Positions 49,946-63,165 are shown, numbered from the stretch's first letter. The stretch is 64,000 nt of DNA from Aspidiotus rigidus (GCA_035079385.1 JAVHKY010000008.1:4572001-4636000), one strand, 5' to 3'. Notes: generated by a model not told the origin, from the letters alone. Translations and numbers: made by a program.

Positions 49946-52900
49946 GTCCACTCGAATTTGCTCTTCCGAAAATTGTGATATTTGTCTCATCATTGTTAAA
50001 TATCGCCAACACTGTTACACTCCCAAGAGATGAAAATACTGCTGCAGTTGTTCGATTCACAAATAGTTTGGTACCACCCTTATTCCAGGTGAGATACTGC
50101 TACTAATACGGATCGATCGTTCAACCTCATACGACTTATCCATATTTGTCTCGACTAATTTCGAGTTGGAGACTGAACCATTTTAATTCATTAAAATTGG
50201 AACTAAAATTGCCATTGGACGCGTTTTCGATTCATATGTATCATCTTTTAAGGAATTCGTTAAACGCAGTTTTAATTTATGCAGGTTTTTGCGAGTAATC
50301 GTTCAAATTTAGTCATGGCTCCCTTCGGTTTGGCCACCAGTATTGCTATCACGATGGATTGTGTTCAAGGAGAAGCGTTCGATGAGATAACGAAACTTTT
50401 CAAACTGCAAACAAAAGCCTCGCGCCACCAATTGAGAACTGGTTTTCGAACAGTTCTACAAGATTTTCGGGTAATAAGATTACTTATTTGTATTATATTT
50501 AAATCTGTAAAGGAAAGTGATAAAATAATCTCGAGCGAGAAAAAGTGTTGAATCACCCCTTCTCTTCTTTCTTTGGCCGTAAAAAGACTGCCCGTGAAAC
50601 TACAACTGAAATCTTCAAATTTCAGTGAGGACTTGTACCAATTTTAGATACAGATTTCCAAATCTTACTTTGTTGTAAAATTTTTGACTGTCTCTTTTGA
50701 TTTACAGCAGAATGCACTAAATGATGAAGTGGCGGGATCCTTCAGTAAGGCGTTTATATCAATTTCAAAAACTTTCCCATCATTTTTCATTGATCAACTT
50801 ACGAAAACTTATTTTGTGGATGTTATCACAAACACATCCCTCAAAAGCAATTTCAATGCTTCAGGTCAGTATTATATACTTAAATTGTTGTTGCTATAGA
50901 GAAAAACTTGATTTTTAAATTTTCCCTTTCTCCCTTAGAATCCAAAGACTTTCCTCCCTCCACGCGTAACCACGAATCTCTTATCCATACGTTAAAATGT
51001 CCCCCAAATTTTAAAATGAGCAAATTTTTCTGTAGAAGACTTTTCTACTATCGCACCTTCCTGAATGTTTTAGTATTTATAGTGTGACTGTATCTAAGAT
51101 TTTCATTTCTTTTTTTTTTTCTATAGCTCGAGTAATGGAAATACGCACAGACACCGGGATAATGAGTCATTGGAAGGACTTCGACAAATTAACTGTATAC
51201 ACCTATTTGTCATATTCACCTTCCTCATCTTTTTATTCTGGCACCAACAAGACAACTAATGTTCCTATGATACCATTTATTGGTTATTTTAAAGCTGGTT
51301 ACTTGCCAAAATTGGATTGTCATGGTGCCGAACTATTATTTGAGGTACGACATGCTATAATTTCTAAGCACTGTAAGTTCTAACACAGGAGAGAAGGTGA
51401 GGGAACGAAACAACTCAGAGCCATAGTATATTTTACCATTGTAGCGAGGAACTCGTTGTCTCCAAAGTGGGCCAGCTGGAGACATCGTTCCGAGAACCCT
51501 CATTTTTTTAGTCACCCTCCTCTTGCACTTAGATAGTCGAAATGTTTTCAAGTACTCTCCTAGAGAGTAAAACTATTGATATTACACCCCGTCCTCTATA
51601 GGGATTTGGGCCTGATAATTTTCTACATTCTGAGCATCCCTCGAAGTCAACTTTTATCGACATTATTTCAAGAGCCTAGATGACACCTTCAAGTCCCCTT
51701 CTCTTCTAGCCTTTGCAATAAAGTTATTTCTGCAAGATCTCTAAGGACATGAGTATAAGCCAGCTATCGAGGTCGGACATCCTCCCTCTCTACTCTTCTG
51801 TTAAAACTTTCCCTAATTTTTCTCGAATAGACAGCTCAAACGAAGGTCACATCTCTTCCAAGCGGTGTTACCAACATAGGAGGCCGAAAATGTGCCATAT
51901 TGCTACAGTCCAAATGTGCCACCTTACCGCACTAAACCAGAATGACGTATTTTGTAAAATAACGATCTAGAGAACTGAGTTTTTTCTAAAGTAACAACAG
52001 ACTCCTTTCTGGGGATTGTCATCTCAATATATTGCGAAGAGAATCTGAGGAGCTTGAGAGAAAGTGTAATAGACAGCCATCTTGTCTTTTTCAGTGACCC
52101 TTAGCGTTTACAGTTCTTAAGCTGGAAGTCTGCTTCTTGTATGTAATGGTACAAACAATGCCGGAGACCAACCAGCAGGAATACTTTGCTATCTCACTGT
52201 CATAGAGATCTTTCTGCTCATTTATTCTTATAAAGTTGAAGACGTGTAACCCAAATCTGTAGTTAGCGTAATAATAAATACCTAAATCAAATATGAAATG
52301 TGCCACTATGTGATACTAATTTCCGATGTGCCTCAAAAAGTACCAGCAGAATTGAAGAGTGCCAATTGTGGCACAACTGTGCTACCATTGGCAACACTGC
52401 TTCCAAGTTCACCTCTTTGTATATCGCGGATGCACTCAGAATGTCTCCACTTCCTAAACTAGATCACTCCTCCCAACTTTTCGGACCGCACAATTTGGAT
52501 TGCTCCTCAGAGGATAGGACAACTTTTTCTGACTGGATACAGACAATTTCCGCTGCCTTCGGACGTAGAACTAGCTTTTTATTCTTCTACCTGAGATACC
52601 CTTGGATAGCCTCAAAAGTGTTTCTGAGTCCTTAAATGTGGTCAATTGTTTTTATAACTACCTATTTAAACATTGTATCTCATCGTTAATAAATTTATTA
52701 TACAATTTCATGCTCACCGGACGCAAATGTGCTTCTAGTAAAAGCGAGAAGGGGCGGCTCCCTTCAAATAATGACAGGGGAGTAGCCTCCTTACTTATTT
52801 GCGTAGGATCGTCGATATGACTCGGTAATGCCGCTTTAGAGGAAGGGGGAGGGACGGTTTTCGCCATTTATCTCTGCTATCACTACCACTCTTATTTTAT

Positions 52901-54126
52901 TTCTCATTATTAATATTATTTTTTTATTTTTAGCGTATGTATTTATTGTTTTAATCAATATTATCCGTACCTACCTACTTATTATTATTATTATTATGAT
53001 CAATAATTATTGTTTTAAATTGTATTTAGTGCTGTCTCGTAAATGGACGATCTGGCAGTGATGGTCGACAACACTCTAATATTCAATAAATAAATAAAAA
53101 TAATAGGCCTAACATTTTGGGACCTTCAGTCCTAAATCTAAGATCATAAATCATTGTCTGAGTCTCCATCATGACGTCACGTTCTCCTCTGGCTACTTTT
53201 ATATAGCCGGGGAGGTTGTTGAGCCAGATAGCGGATAGATCCTCAAGACTCCTGCCAAACTGATAGCATAGGCATCTTTCAATCTATTTGAACCAAGATT
53301 TTTTGTTTTGTTTCAGAATACCAAGGCTAGTTTATTAGTCTTAATGCCCACAAATGTCGGAGGTTTAGCCAACCTGCAAAGAAAATTGTTTACAGAGAAT
53401 TTCTTCGACGTTTTGGATTCGCTTCCGACACAAGAAACCAAAATAATGTTACCGCAATTGTCGACGATTACCAATAACCTCGAATTGATACCTTTTCTCA
53501 AAATGTTAGGATTAACATCTGTGTTCAGTTCGAGACACGAACAAAATCGAAGATCAAATGTTACCGCGGCCAAAGGTCATCATGCAAATGCCACAATTCC
53601 GGAAGTTTTTATTCGATCGATCAAACAAAATGCTTTCTTTTCTACCAGTTACACATCGTTGAATTCGATCGGTACAATCGGCACTAAATATGGTGAGTGA
53701 ACAACGAGTTAGTTTTTGTTTTTCTCTTCGTTATACCTAATATTATTCTCCGTGGTAACTTCGATCTCTTCATTGAAACACTTTTGAATTCGCTGTTTCT
53801 ATAATAGGTATTCTTACATAATATTCAAAATTTCCTTTTGATGCATACTTATTAAATATGGGTTGTATATTATCATAATTTCGACCATTATCCACATTAA
53901 TACTACCGGTATCGATAGTGTCATTATCGTGACGCGTTTAGAATAATTTAATTTTTATTTTACAGATGAACTAATTCATTCAAATAAAAGTAGAGTTCGC
54001 AGACGAAGAGAAGCATTAGTCAAAATAACGTTTGATAGACCGTTCGCATTTTTCATTATTCACAGAGAATTCGGGTTGATTTTGATAGCTGGACAAATAT
54101 CTGATCCTAGAGTTGTTCCTGATTGA
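49946..54126 (+). CDS. Serpin-family protein with atypical reactive-centre region (5' incomplete)
   Basis: Serpins are secreted or cytosolic proteins, mostly protease inhibitors. Exons 49946-50088, 50285-50470, 50708-50864, 51127-51344, 53317-53692 and 53966-54126 join in phase to 412 visible codons. Exon 1 encodes a hydrophobic KIVIFVSSLLNIA, a possible secretion signal, then FTNSLVPPLFQ. Serpin hallmarks follow: NLVMAPFGLATSIAITM, FIDQLTKTYFVDVI, NVPMIPFIGYFKAGYL, ASLLVLMPT, LPQLSTITN, and the C-terminal FDRPFAFFIIHREFG then ILIAGQISDP. The stretch before the reactive loop reads FFSTSYTSLNSIGTIGTKY and lacks the EEGxxAAAAT hinge of inhibitory serpins. The loop holds SRVRRRREA, a polybasic site. 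Exon 1 has no ATG in frame after a stop, so at least one upstream exon is missing. Probably non-inhibitory or unusual in mechanism. Confidence 0.85.
51345..53316 (+). other. Large serpin intron (1972 bp)
   Basis: Much longer than the other visible introns of this gene. Its 3' third (about 52640-53095) ends in a run of AATAAATAAATAAAAA after GCAGTGATGGTCGACAACAC, like the tail of a non-LTR retrotransposon, but no RT is visible. Other open frames in it are not recognised. Confidence 0.5.
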
Positions 54127-54740
54127 AAATTAGATGCTATATTCAATTATGGCACTCCGTATTTTCAAATTAGCAATAGGCCTACTTGCACGAACCAATA
54201 AGTTCATGACGTGGGCCTAGCACTGAGAAACATAAGTTTCGAAGTTGTTACTTGAATGAGAAGTAACCTTGAATTTTACTGTTCCCTGTACCAACTTTTA
54301 TTTATAATTATTAGATAGATGATATTTTATAACTAAGTTACTTCTAGCTGATGCATTGTACTTATTTTACTCGTGGCAATTTTTTTGATATTTCAAAACT
54401 AGATCTCAAATTTTTGTTCAAGTGTTATTTGGAATTTGGCGATGTGAGTATATCGAAGACGTTACCTCAGTAATCATGGAAAATGATTGAATAAGTTTAT
54501 AAAATTATTCACAGACTTCTTTTTTTTAATTGGCGACTATATCAGATACTCTAATTTCTGGTACTTTTCCTTATCTTTGATCGGATGAATGTTCGTATAT
54601 TTTTTCATCATTTTCCTTATTTTCTCAATATCTTCTTTTACTGCATACTTCAAGTTTTTTTCGGGATTCATCCAAAATTTTTTACGCAAGTTACATTGTC
54701 TGTCTAAAATAACGACACAAGTTTTTTTTAAAATGAGAAA

Positions 54741-54746
54741 TTTATT
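54741..54746 (-). terminator. Polyadenylation signal for Hsp70
   Basis: AATAAA on the minus strand about 180 bp beyond the Hsp70 stop codon. The gap from 54127 holds the two convergent 3' UTRs. Confidence 0.5.
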
Positions 54747-54928
54747 ATAAAAAAATAACAAAAATAAATACGAATTACGATTACGTTCTAATATCACAAA
54801 TTAATTAATCTCAGATCATTTTCAGTCAAAATATAGAATTGTCATTTACATTTTGCTCATGACTAGGAACATTGTTCTATTTCGCCCCTCCAGGGCGTTC
54901 GGATAGCATTATTTCACCTGTCGCGAAC

Positions 54929-56845
54929 TTAATCGACTTCCTCGACAGTTGGTCCATCGTAATTCCTTCCTGCTCCAGCTTCTGCCGCTTTGTCTGCTCC
55001 AGTTCCTTGTCCGTGTATCTTTTTCATCACGGGGGTACAGACTCGTTGAATGTATTGGAGTTTCTCTTCAATTTCCTCCTTTTCTGCAAGCGTGTTATTA
55101 TCCAACCAACGCACCACACTATCACATTCTTGTTTGCAAGAATTCTTCTCGGATTCGTACAATTTATCTCCTGCGTCGTCGAGAGCTTGCTTGACGTTGA
55201 ATACATAACTTTCGAGCTGATTTCTGGCGGCGACTCGTTCACGTTGTTTATCATCTTCGGCTTTATATTCATCCGCCTCCCTGACCATTCTGTCGATTTC
55301 TTCTCGCGACAATCTTCCCTTGTCGTTCTTGATGACAATATTCTTCGATCGACCCGTGCTGCTTTCTTTGGCTTCCACGTTCAGGATACCATTCGCGTCG
55401 AGATTGAACGATACTTCAATTTTCGGTACTCCTCTTGGGGCTGGTGGTATGCCCGTAAGATCGAATCGACCTAAGCTGTTATTGTCTTTCGTCATGGCAC
55501 GTTCACCTTCAAACACTTGAATTGTGACGGCTGGTTGATTATCTGAATACGTAGTGAACGTTTGCGTTTGCTTACATGGAATACGGCTGTTACGTTCGAT
55601 CAATTTCGTCATAACACCACCGGCGGTTTCAATGCCAAGCGAGAGTGGCGCTACATCTACAAGCAGGACGTCTTGAATAGCCGAACTTTGATCTCCGCTC
55701 AAGATAGCAGCTTGAACAGCCGCACCATAGGCAACAGCTTCATCCGGATTGATGGACAGGTTCAGGGATTTACCGCAGAAGAAGTTCTGTAGTAGCTGTT
55801 GAATTTTTGGTATTCTTGTCGAGCCACCAACCAACACCACATCGTGAATATCATTTTTACTCAACTTAGCGTCGTTCAAAGCTTTCTCTACCGGCTGCAT
55901 CGTAGATCGGAACAGATCGGCACATAATTCTTCGAAACGGGCTCTGGATATTTTGGTGTAGAAATCTATGCCCGCATCCAACGCATCGATCTCGATGCTG
56001 GCTTCGGTGCTGGAAGATAATGTTCTCTTGGCTCGTTCGCAAGCTGTTCTCAATCGTCTCAGAGCTCGATGGTTCTTCGATATATCGCGACGATATTTAC
56101 GTTTGAATTCGTCTACTAAATGGTTGACTAGCCGGTTGTCGAAATCTTCTCCTCCTAGATGGGTATCTCCTGCAGTCGATTTCACTTCAAAGAGCGAACC
56201 TTCGTCGATGGTGAGGACAGACACGTCGAATGTACCGCCACCAAGATCGAATATCAATACGTTACGTTCGCCTTTCAAATTCTTGTCTAACCCATAAGCG
56301 AGAGCGGCAGCAGTTGGCTCGTTGATGATACGAAGAACATTCAATCCGGCTATCGCACCTGCGTCTTTGGTAGCTTGACGTTGCGAGTCGTTGAAATACG
56401 CCGGAACTGTGATTACTGCATCCGTAACTTTACATCCCAAGTATGCTTCGGCTGTTTCCTTCATTTTTGTCAACACCATTGAACTAACTTCCTCGGGAGC
56501 GAAGGTTTTGACAGCTCCTTTGAACTCGACTTGAATCTTTGGCTTACCGCAATCGCTGACGACGGTGAACGGCCAATGCTTCATATCTTGCTGGATCTTC
56601 GAGTCGTCGAATTTCCGCCCGATCAATCGTTTGGCGTCGAAAATAGTGTTCTTTGGATTCATGGCGACTTGATTCTTCGCAGCATCACCTATCAACCGCT
56701 CCGTATCAGTGAACGCGACGTAACTAGGTGTTGTTCGGTTACCTTGATCGTTGGCGATGATCTCCACTTTACCATTCTGCCATACACCGACACACGAATA
56801 TGTCGTTCCAAGATCAATACCAATAGCTGGACTTTTGTGTACCAT
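54929..56845 (-). CDS. Hsp70: Cytosolic heat-shock protein Hsp70 (intronless)
   Basis: ATP-driven chaperone of the cytosol and nucleus. A single uninterrupted 638-aa frame starts [20 protein letters not shown]. Nucleotide-binding domain: phosphate loops [10 protein letters not shown] and [41 protein letters not shown]. The linker is [12 protein letters not shown], followed by the substrate-binding domain and helical lid ([12 protein letters not shown]), ending GPTVEEVD, the cytosolic EEVD tail that binds TPR co-chaperones. There are no GGMP repeats, no intron, and heat-shock elements lie upstream, all pointing to a stress-inducible paralogue rather than the constitutive cognate. No ER or mitochondrial signal. 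All key motifs are intact. Confidence 0.98.
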   Translation of the reverse strand: MVHKSPAIGIDLGTTYSCVGVWQNGKVEIIANDQGNRTTPSYVAFTDTERLIGDAAKNQVAMNPKNTIFDAKRLIGRKFDDSKIQQDMKHWPFTVVSDCGKPKIQVEFKGAVKTFAPEEVSSMVLTKMKETAEAYLGCKVTDAVITVPAYFNDSQRQATKDAGAIAGLNVLRIINEPTAAALAYGLDKNLKGERNVLIFDLGGGTFDVSVLTIDEGSLFEVKSTAGDTHLGGEDFDNRLVNHLVDEFKRKYRRDISKNHRALRRLRTACERAKRTLSSSTEASIEIDALDAGIDFYTKISRARFEELCADLFRSTMQPVEKALNDAKLSKNDIHDVVLVGGSTRIPKIQQLLQNFFCGKSLNLSINPDEAVAYGAAVQAAILSGDQSSAIQDVLLVDVAPLSLGIETAGGVMTKLIERNSRIPCKQTQTFTTYSDNQPAVTIQVFEGERAMTKDNNSLGRFDLTGIPPAPRGVPKIEVSFNLDANGILNVEAKESSTGRSKNIVIKNDKGRLSREEIDRMVREADEYKAEDDKQRERVAARNQLESYVFNVKQALDDAGDKLYESEKNSCKQECDSVVRWLDNNTLAEKEEIEEKLQYIQRVCTPVMKKIHGQGTGADKAAEAGAGRNYDGPTVEEVD

Positions 56846-57001
56846 AATGAAACGTTAATATCACTCAAAAACACAACACTTCACGTAAACTTGACGAGAA
56901 AATTATGAGCAAAGCTTTACAGCTTCAGAGAATTCACTTTAGAGAGTTTAAATCGCTTTGATTCAATATCAATACTGACGTGTGAAAGCGCGTCGCGCGC
57001 T

Positions 57002-57141
57002 TTATATACTATTTTCCGTCGCTCTAGAAACTTCGTAGAATTTCTATATTTTTCTACAGTACGTGATAACGATTTGTGTATTTTCCTAGAAACTTCTAGT
57101 AAATTCCGTCAAAAAGCGCTGGTAGCGCTAAACTATCGATA
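57002..57141 (-). promoter_or_regulatory. Hsp70 promoter: TATA box, heat-shock elements, DRE-like site
   Basis: The minus strand reads TATATAAA at 57009-57002, about 155 bp upstream of the ATG. Two clusters of alternating GAA/TTC pentamers follow: GAAACTTCGTAGAATTTC around 57027-57044 and TAGAAACTTCTAGTAAATTC around 57088-57107. Both are good HSF trimer sites. A TATCGATA (DREF/BEAF-type) lies at 57134-57141. The arrangement fits heat-induced transcription. Confidence 0.8.
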
Positions 57142-57189
57142 CTCGATAGACTAAACTATCGACGGACGTGATGTGACGGATTACGTGAA

Positions 57190-59248
57190 AAGAGTTGAAC
57201 AGGGCTGAAAGAGAATCGTCAGAACAGCTTGAAATCTCGCTGCTACTGTCACGTAGTACTAGTACCCATTCTGTTGATCAATTCCTCGCTTCGTTCCACC
57301 CTTTGTCTGAGATATTTGGCATTCACCAACGAAAATTCCAAAGATTCCAATTAATATCGAATGGAGGCCGTCTCCCGATGAATGAATCCTCTATTTTATG
57401 GGGAGAATAGGGAAAGAATTATAGACTGTTATTTAATTAATTGGAAAGACAATATTTAAATACTCAGAAATCGTCCAGATTCGTATTTATTATGTTGTTC
57501 ATTGTTCTGATTGAACGTACTTTCGTATATCAACGCGGTTATCTATGAACGGGTACCTATGGCTTATTTTATTCTTGGAAAAATAATACGAGTTAAGTAC
57601 TACCGCAGGATCCTGCGGCATTTTCCCAAGAGTAATGAAATGAACGCACTTCGTTAACTTTTTTGAAATCGATGACAGTAATACAGTAATAAATAATGTA
57701 GTTTCATACGAGTTCCTACGAAAGAAATTGAAATAAGAATTTTTCATTTTGAATTTGTTGAACAGTAAGTTCGACTTAGTTTGAATAATGAAGGGTATAA
57801 GATGATGAAGGGCCTAGCAAATATTCTCTTTTCATTCTTTCGAAAAAGCTTAGTCTTTTTTTTTTTCTGTTTGTGAAATGAAAAATTTATGAATTACCCT
57901 TTTTTTCTTGAAAATAAATATCTGGTCAGCCTATAATTGCATTACCTATTGTAAAAAGACGTCAAAGACTTTTTCAACTTCTATCATTCTTGAAGCCAAC
58001 ATTTTCAGTAAAAATTGTTTTATTCACAGCCGGATTTTGCAATTTTTCACTTAATTTTCTGTTGAAATTAAATCGTGTTCGTACCCGAAATAGGTAATTA
58101 AAGCATACCGGTATTCATTCATTTATATTCGATCAGACAGCTACTTCTTTCTTAATCTTACTGTACATTCTACGATAACAACGCAGTTGATGGAGTTGTT
58201 GGAAATTAATCAAGTATTTGTTGATTATTCAGATAAATCTGTTAGAAAAATCAATTCACAATTCCACCTGAATATCTTTTATTCTTTTCTAGGAGTGCTT
58301 TAGATTACTCTTCACTGATTCTGGGATAAGACATAGAGAGCAACTCCACCATTCGAAAATGATACAAATTGAAGACTAAAATCCACAATCCAGGTCGAGA
58401 AATATTACTTTTGTATGCAATTTCTGGTACCTATACATTCTTGGTGCCGCTTTCAGATTCAATTTTAAGACGGTAAGAATTCATTAACACACAGAAAAAA
58501 AGGATATTTCGCAACAATAATTAAAAATCACCAACATAATGATCGACATAATATTTATTTTCTAAACATAAATAATGATTTTGAAATCAATACCGCACCA
58601 TGAGTTGCAGTTACTTCTGGTGCGCGATCGACTTGAGAATCACTATTTGAAGAGGACGCCGCCTCAAATACACAACATAGAACACCGATATGTTACTTTC
58701 ATTACATTAAGTTTGAATCATTAAATTTTACTCTTCGAATATAAACGTATTGTGCCAACCAATTACAAATTACCGTCGGAAATACAAAAGTACACGAATG
58801 GCACTTCCGACAAATGACGGACCGCTGACCGGGATAAATAAGACAAACAAATAAGAAAATATCCATTGCACCTGATAAAAAAAAAAAAAAACAAAAGGAA
58901 GTTCTCACTAACTCTAACAATCTTATTCTTATTTCGCGACCATTAATTCACACCGGTACTAAAATCATGGATTATGCTTAGGCAGGGGTAACCACATCCC
59001 AATTCGATAAGAATAGCTATCATCTAATTATTGTATCAGGTTAATATATGAGAAGACCATTTCGCTGAACAACAGACAATAATTGTGCCGTTTCTTTCCT
59101 AAAAAAAATTTACAAAAGTACTTATTACATAAGATTACGTAATTTTTCGTAGAAACGAAAACAATGGAACAGAATAACATCTGCGGAATTATGGAATATT
59201 ATTAAAATGAGAACGAAAAATTCTCCTTCTTCGTGACTGAATCTTCGA
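57190..59248. other. Intergenic between Hsp70 and cytochrome b5
   Basis: AT-rich; no domain-bearing ORF. The right part probably holds the cytochrome b5 3' UTR. Short frames here are not supported. Confidence 0.45.
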
Positions 59249-61290
59249 TTACTTGGAGAAGAAAAATCTGTATAAAACTGTGGCGGCTAAAGCAAGGGCT
59301 GCTGGCACTACCCACGCTGTCCACGAACTGAAAAATAAAATAGAACGAGATATTAAAATAACAAATCATTGATCATAAGCACAGCAGCGGGATACCCGCA
59401 AGTTCACCGGCTCCACTGATCGGCACTTGAAATCGTTATGAGTCTCTCAAATTAATCTGCGATCCCTCTTTTCGACTCTTCAACCAAAAAATTTCAAGTC
59501 TTACAATTAATGATGTCACGTTTTGATGACGCCACACATTGATGATATCGTGTTCTAAAGACGTCATGTCCCTCATATACTGAAATTAAGGTAGAAAAAT
59601 GTTTAGTTTCCTAGATGAAGGCTGACATTCTCTGAGGAACGGGCGATCATTGGCAGCGATTTGCAGTCTAAGCGTTACAAGACTCAGAAAAATAACTTTT
59701 CCATAAGAAGAGAGATTGAGAAAGAAAACTCTAGTCTGAAGTGATAAATTGGCGGCGACATGTTTGCCACTGTCACGAGAAAAAATCGTGATTCTCGAAA
59801 GCTGGAGTATTCGATTACAGATATCGAAAAAGTCCTTTATTGAATGGATTTTTCTCAAAAACTTGGTAGTAGGCTTGTGAAAGGAAAATTGGTTCAGTGC
59901 GTCTAGGAACTGATCGAAACTGATTACACATAACCATTGAGTAATTCAAGACCAAATTCTTTATTATATTTTAGATGAAAATGAGAACAAAGAGGGTGTC
60001 ATAAGAAACGAGCGCCATTTTAAATACTAATCCTAATTAGTATTGAATAAAAATGATCAAGCAAACAGCATGCATTTTAAAAATTTCACGTGAGATAAGA
60101 GAGGAGGTAAAAGAAGGTCAAGCCTCATCAAGAGGGTAGGAGGATTGAAAAATCGACGTAAGTAATTCACGGACGCCCTGAAGAAGTTCATACTATTGAA
60201 TGATTACCATTTACGAACTTCTTGAAGTATGACGTAATACACAGATTTGACGTCGACACGTTGAATAATTAATAAGAAATTCGGCGATAGGGAGAGGATG
60301 ACCAAAAGCCAAATATTTGAGAACGTAGTTTTGTTCTTTCAACCATTTATTTACTTATTACATTCTATTTTAACGTACCTACCTAGAATTATCGGCTTCA
60401 GGTGTCTCCCATTTAGGTTTTTCTTTCGGTGCTTCTTTCTTTCTATCAGCCTGAAATATACGAGCAAGATTTAAAAATATAAATTTTTGAATCGTAAATC
60501 AGTTAAAGTAGATAGGAAACTTTACAAAGATGTCTGAAGGTTATTCGAAAAAAACTCGAATTGATTCTATTTTAAGCGCGTATACTCGATTTATATCTGC
60601 TCCATTGTTGTTATAATCTTCAAAAAAAGTTTTAATAATATTTCGAAGTATCTTTGAAAAATCTGCGATAGTAACGTAACATATTATGGAGAAAGAACGA
60701 CCAAATCAATTAGAAGTTTCTTGTCTACTATTCTTCGTCGTTACTTCGGGAAAATGGTACAGCACGAAGTCTTGATATCGAAATTTCCAAACTTTGCAGT
60801 CCCCTAACTTCAGAATAAGAGCAGGCCGTGTACACACTACAAGTTTTTGTTATACTTAACAGGCTTTTTATACGGATTATGTAGAACTGTACACATTTGA
60901 ATGAACTCTCGAGAACTTTTCTCTAAAATATGTCATCGTGACTGTAAAGAAAGGCTGTTCAAATATTCATAAATTTCGAATTCTCGCGTGTATTTGTAAC
61001 TTGGCGAACGAACGTTAAAATTCACCTTTTTTGATAAAAGAAAATTTATCTACGTATTTCGGAATTATATAACTTAGGCGCTAATTCACTATTCATTTAC
61101 TTCATGGATGACTCTTCAACTATTAAATAATTTCAATACTACTAAAAGTTCGAAGTAATACCTCGGTCAACTCTCCAACTTTATATTTGAGCATGAGTTC
61201 CCGAGCATCGCTCGAATGGCCAACATCTTCAAACTGTTCGGTAGCATCTTTTCCGGATTGTTCAAGTAGGACTTCTTCGCCTCCTGGATG
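59249..61290 (-). CDS. Cyt-b5: Tail-anchored cytochrome b5 (3' exons)
   Basis: Haem electron carrier of the ER membrane that supplies desaturases, elongases and P450s. Exons 61290-61162, 60450-60383 and 59327-59249 join in phase to 91 codons. The segment opens with [17 protein letters not shown] (first haem-ligand His) and continues to [13 protein letters not shown] (second haem-ligand His) and KVGELTE. A charged linker follows ([19 protein letters not shown]), then a C-terminal membrane helix ([17 protein letters not shown]) with a short polar end FFFSK, the tail-anchor layout. The N-terminal half (the WLVIH / VYDVTKF region) is not in the window and should be beyond 64000. Complete 3' end. 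Confidence 0.93.
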
Positions 61291-61299
61291 CTGGAAAAA

Positions 61300-62295
61300 C
61301 ACGATGACTTCTCATTAGAATTTCATATTGTACGTATATTGTCAAATGTTAGGCCTATGCTTCAACGAAATACTAATATTTCATGAGGAAGGATGGAAAC
61401 TATGATTCTTGAAACATGTGAACGGCAAACAGTAGCTAAACCCATTTACGATGAACTAAGTGAAAAAGTTTTCGGGGATTAAAAAATCCAGCGGCCCTTT
61501 TCAAGTACAACTTCTCAAGAAGTCATGTGAATCAAGGTACAAGTTTTTGACTTGACGCTATCGAGCACTTATTATTGTCATTAATTTCAACAAAAATCAA
61601 TGAACTTGACAGTGATTCCTAATTTGCAGTTCTCCACTTCAACCAGTGCTCATTCTCGAAGAAAATAATACGGTAATTTGAGGTATAATAAAGGTAATCA
61701 ACATCAAAGAGATTTCATAAAACACTTTCGTAGAATCGTTCCCGTTTTTTTTTTTAAATTTGACCTCATTCGAAAGGCCGCTGATTTTTTGGGGAAGTCA
61801 AGATTTTTTCAACGATGTGCCATCATTCAAAAGTCGAAAATCTTGTAAATTTTCCTTGACTATACTTATTCATCGTATCAATAAAATTTTTCCAAGTCTC
61901 CTTTGCTTTCTCATTATATGAATTCGGCCCATAAGCAAAATGATTCTAAGAAATAGCCCGAGCAAAACTGTGAGGGAACTTTGATCGTTCGTAGAATTCT
62001 AGGTCCAAAATCTTTTTTCAGTGACTCCGCATTTCAACAAGGACCCTGTCTCGTGGGCAGAACGTTCACCGCCCTTCCAACAAGTTGAGGTTCCAAGGAA
62101 GCCGGGGGTTCTGATCCACTCAACGATTTGGAAAGTTTCCAAATATCGGGTTCTAACTTTTATGAGGGAGAGGTGGGATGGGGAGAAACGACGGCTCTTT
62201 CAGCGAAGTTAAACGAAGAACCTGTTCTACGAGACAAATTCAGTTTAGGTTCTTGTCCCCAGTTCCCTTACCTCAATTTTTGCGGTGGGAGTGGG
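61300..62295. other. Probable cytochrome b5 intron; repeat G trace
   Basis: No exon recognised. CGACGGCTCTTTCAGCGAAG followed by GAACCTGTTCTACGAGAC near 62190-62240 is a diverged end of repeat G. Confidence 0.5.
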
Positions 62296-62299
62296 TGGA

Positions 62300-62720
62300 T
62301 TAGTTCGCTTTGACCACACACGGGGCTGTAGTCGATCTCTCACTGCGAGCACACAACAGGTAACAAGCTTCTCGGTAACATTCCTTCCATTGCTTGGAAA
62401 AATGAGAATTTCCGCACATTTTGCCCACTTCGATCGCGAGCGGAGTCGAAATCAAACTCTCACCGCGAGTCCACAACAGAAGACCACTTCCTCGGTTTCA
62501 TTCCCTCCGTCGCTTGAAATAATCAGAATTTCAACACGTTTCCCCGCTTTTATCATACGCGGGGCCAAAGTCGATCTCTTATCACGAGCATACAACAGAT
62601 AACGAGCCTAACAGTATCATTACATATATCGTCTGGAACAACAAGAATTTCAGCAAGCTTTCCTGGTCCCATTGAACTCGGAGACACAATCGATCTCTCA
62701 CTGTGAGCTTACAACTTTAC
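62300..62720. repeat. About 119-bp tandem repeat (3.5 copies)
   Basis: GATCTCTCACTGCGAGCACA at 62334 recurs in diverged form at about 62453, 62573 and 62691. Intervening blocks (CATTCC.TCC.TTGCTTGGAA, AGAATTTC.GCAC) recur in register. Confidence 0.8.
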
Positions 62721-62864
62721 CTCAGAAGACGACTGGAGGACAAGGATACCAGAATAACGATTTCATCCATTTTTATCCTAAAAATGGTCAATTATCGAAA
62801 TTGGGTTCTGCATGAATCCTGAATTCCCTCCCCCTCCAAGGTCTGGAGGGGAAAGTGGTATCCA

Positions 62865-63165
62865 CAATAGAAAAACTCGAGAGCATAATACAGCAAAAAC
62901 GTAGCGCACACCATTCATCCTGTTTTCAAACCAAAAATCGAATAGGACAGGGCCTGGCATGTTTACAGCCCCCTCCTAAGGTTGGTGGAGGAGGAGACCA
63001 GAACAAACGAAAAACTCTGCGGCACAATCCAGCATGAATGTCGCACAAACGACTCCATGAATACCAAATTAGATCTTGCATGTCTACAGCCACACCCCAA
63101 CAATTGGAAGGGACGGAGACTAGCACAAACGAAAAGCTCTACGGTACAATCCAGCACAAACAAAC
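62865..63165. repeat. Second short tandem repeat (period about 120-140 bp)
   Basis: GAAAAACTCGAGAGC (62870), GAAAAACTCTGCGGCACAATC (63009) and GAAAAGCTCTACGGTACAATC (63130) start three diverged units that share CTACAGCC and GGAGACTAG/GGAGACCAG words. Confidence 0.7.

Noticed and set aside
49872..50060. 62-codon minus-strand ORF at 49872-50060
   Set aside because: It is antisense to the first visible serpin exon, which fits the serpin family and splices in phase.
54872..55474. 200-codon plus-strand ORF and other plus-strand ORFs across 54.9-56.9 kb
   Set aside because: They lie antisense to the intact Hsp70 coding sequence; codon bias of Hsp70 leaves the opposite strand open. No domain is recognisable.
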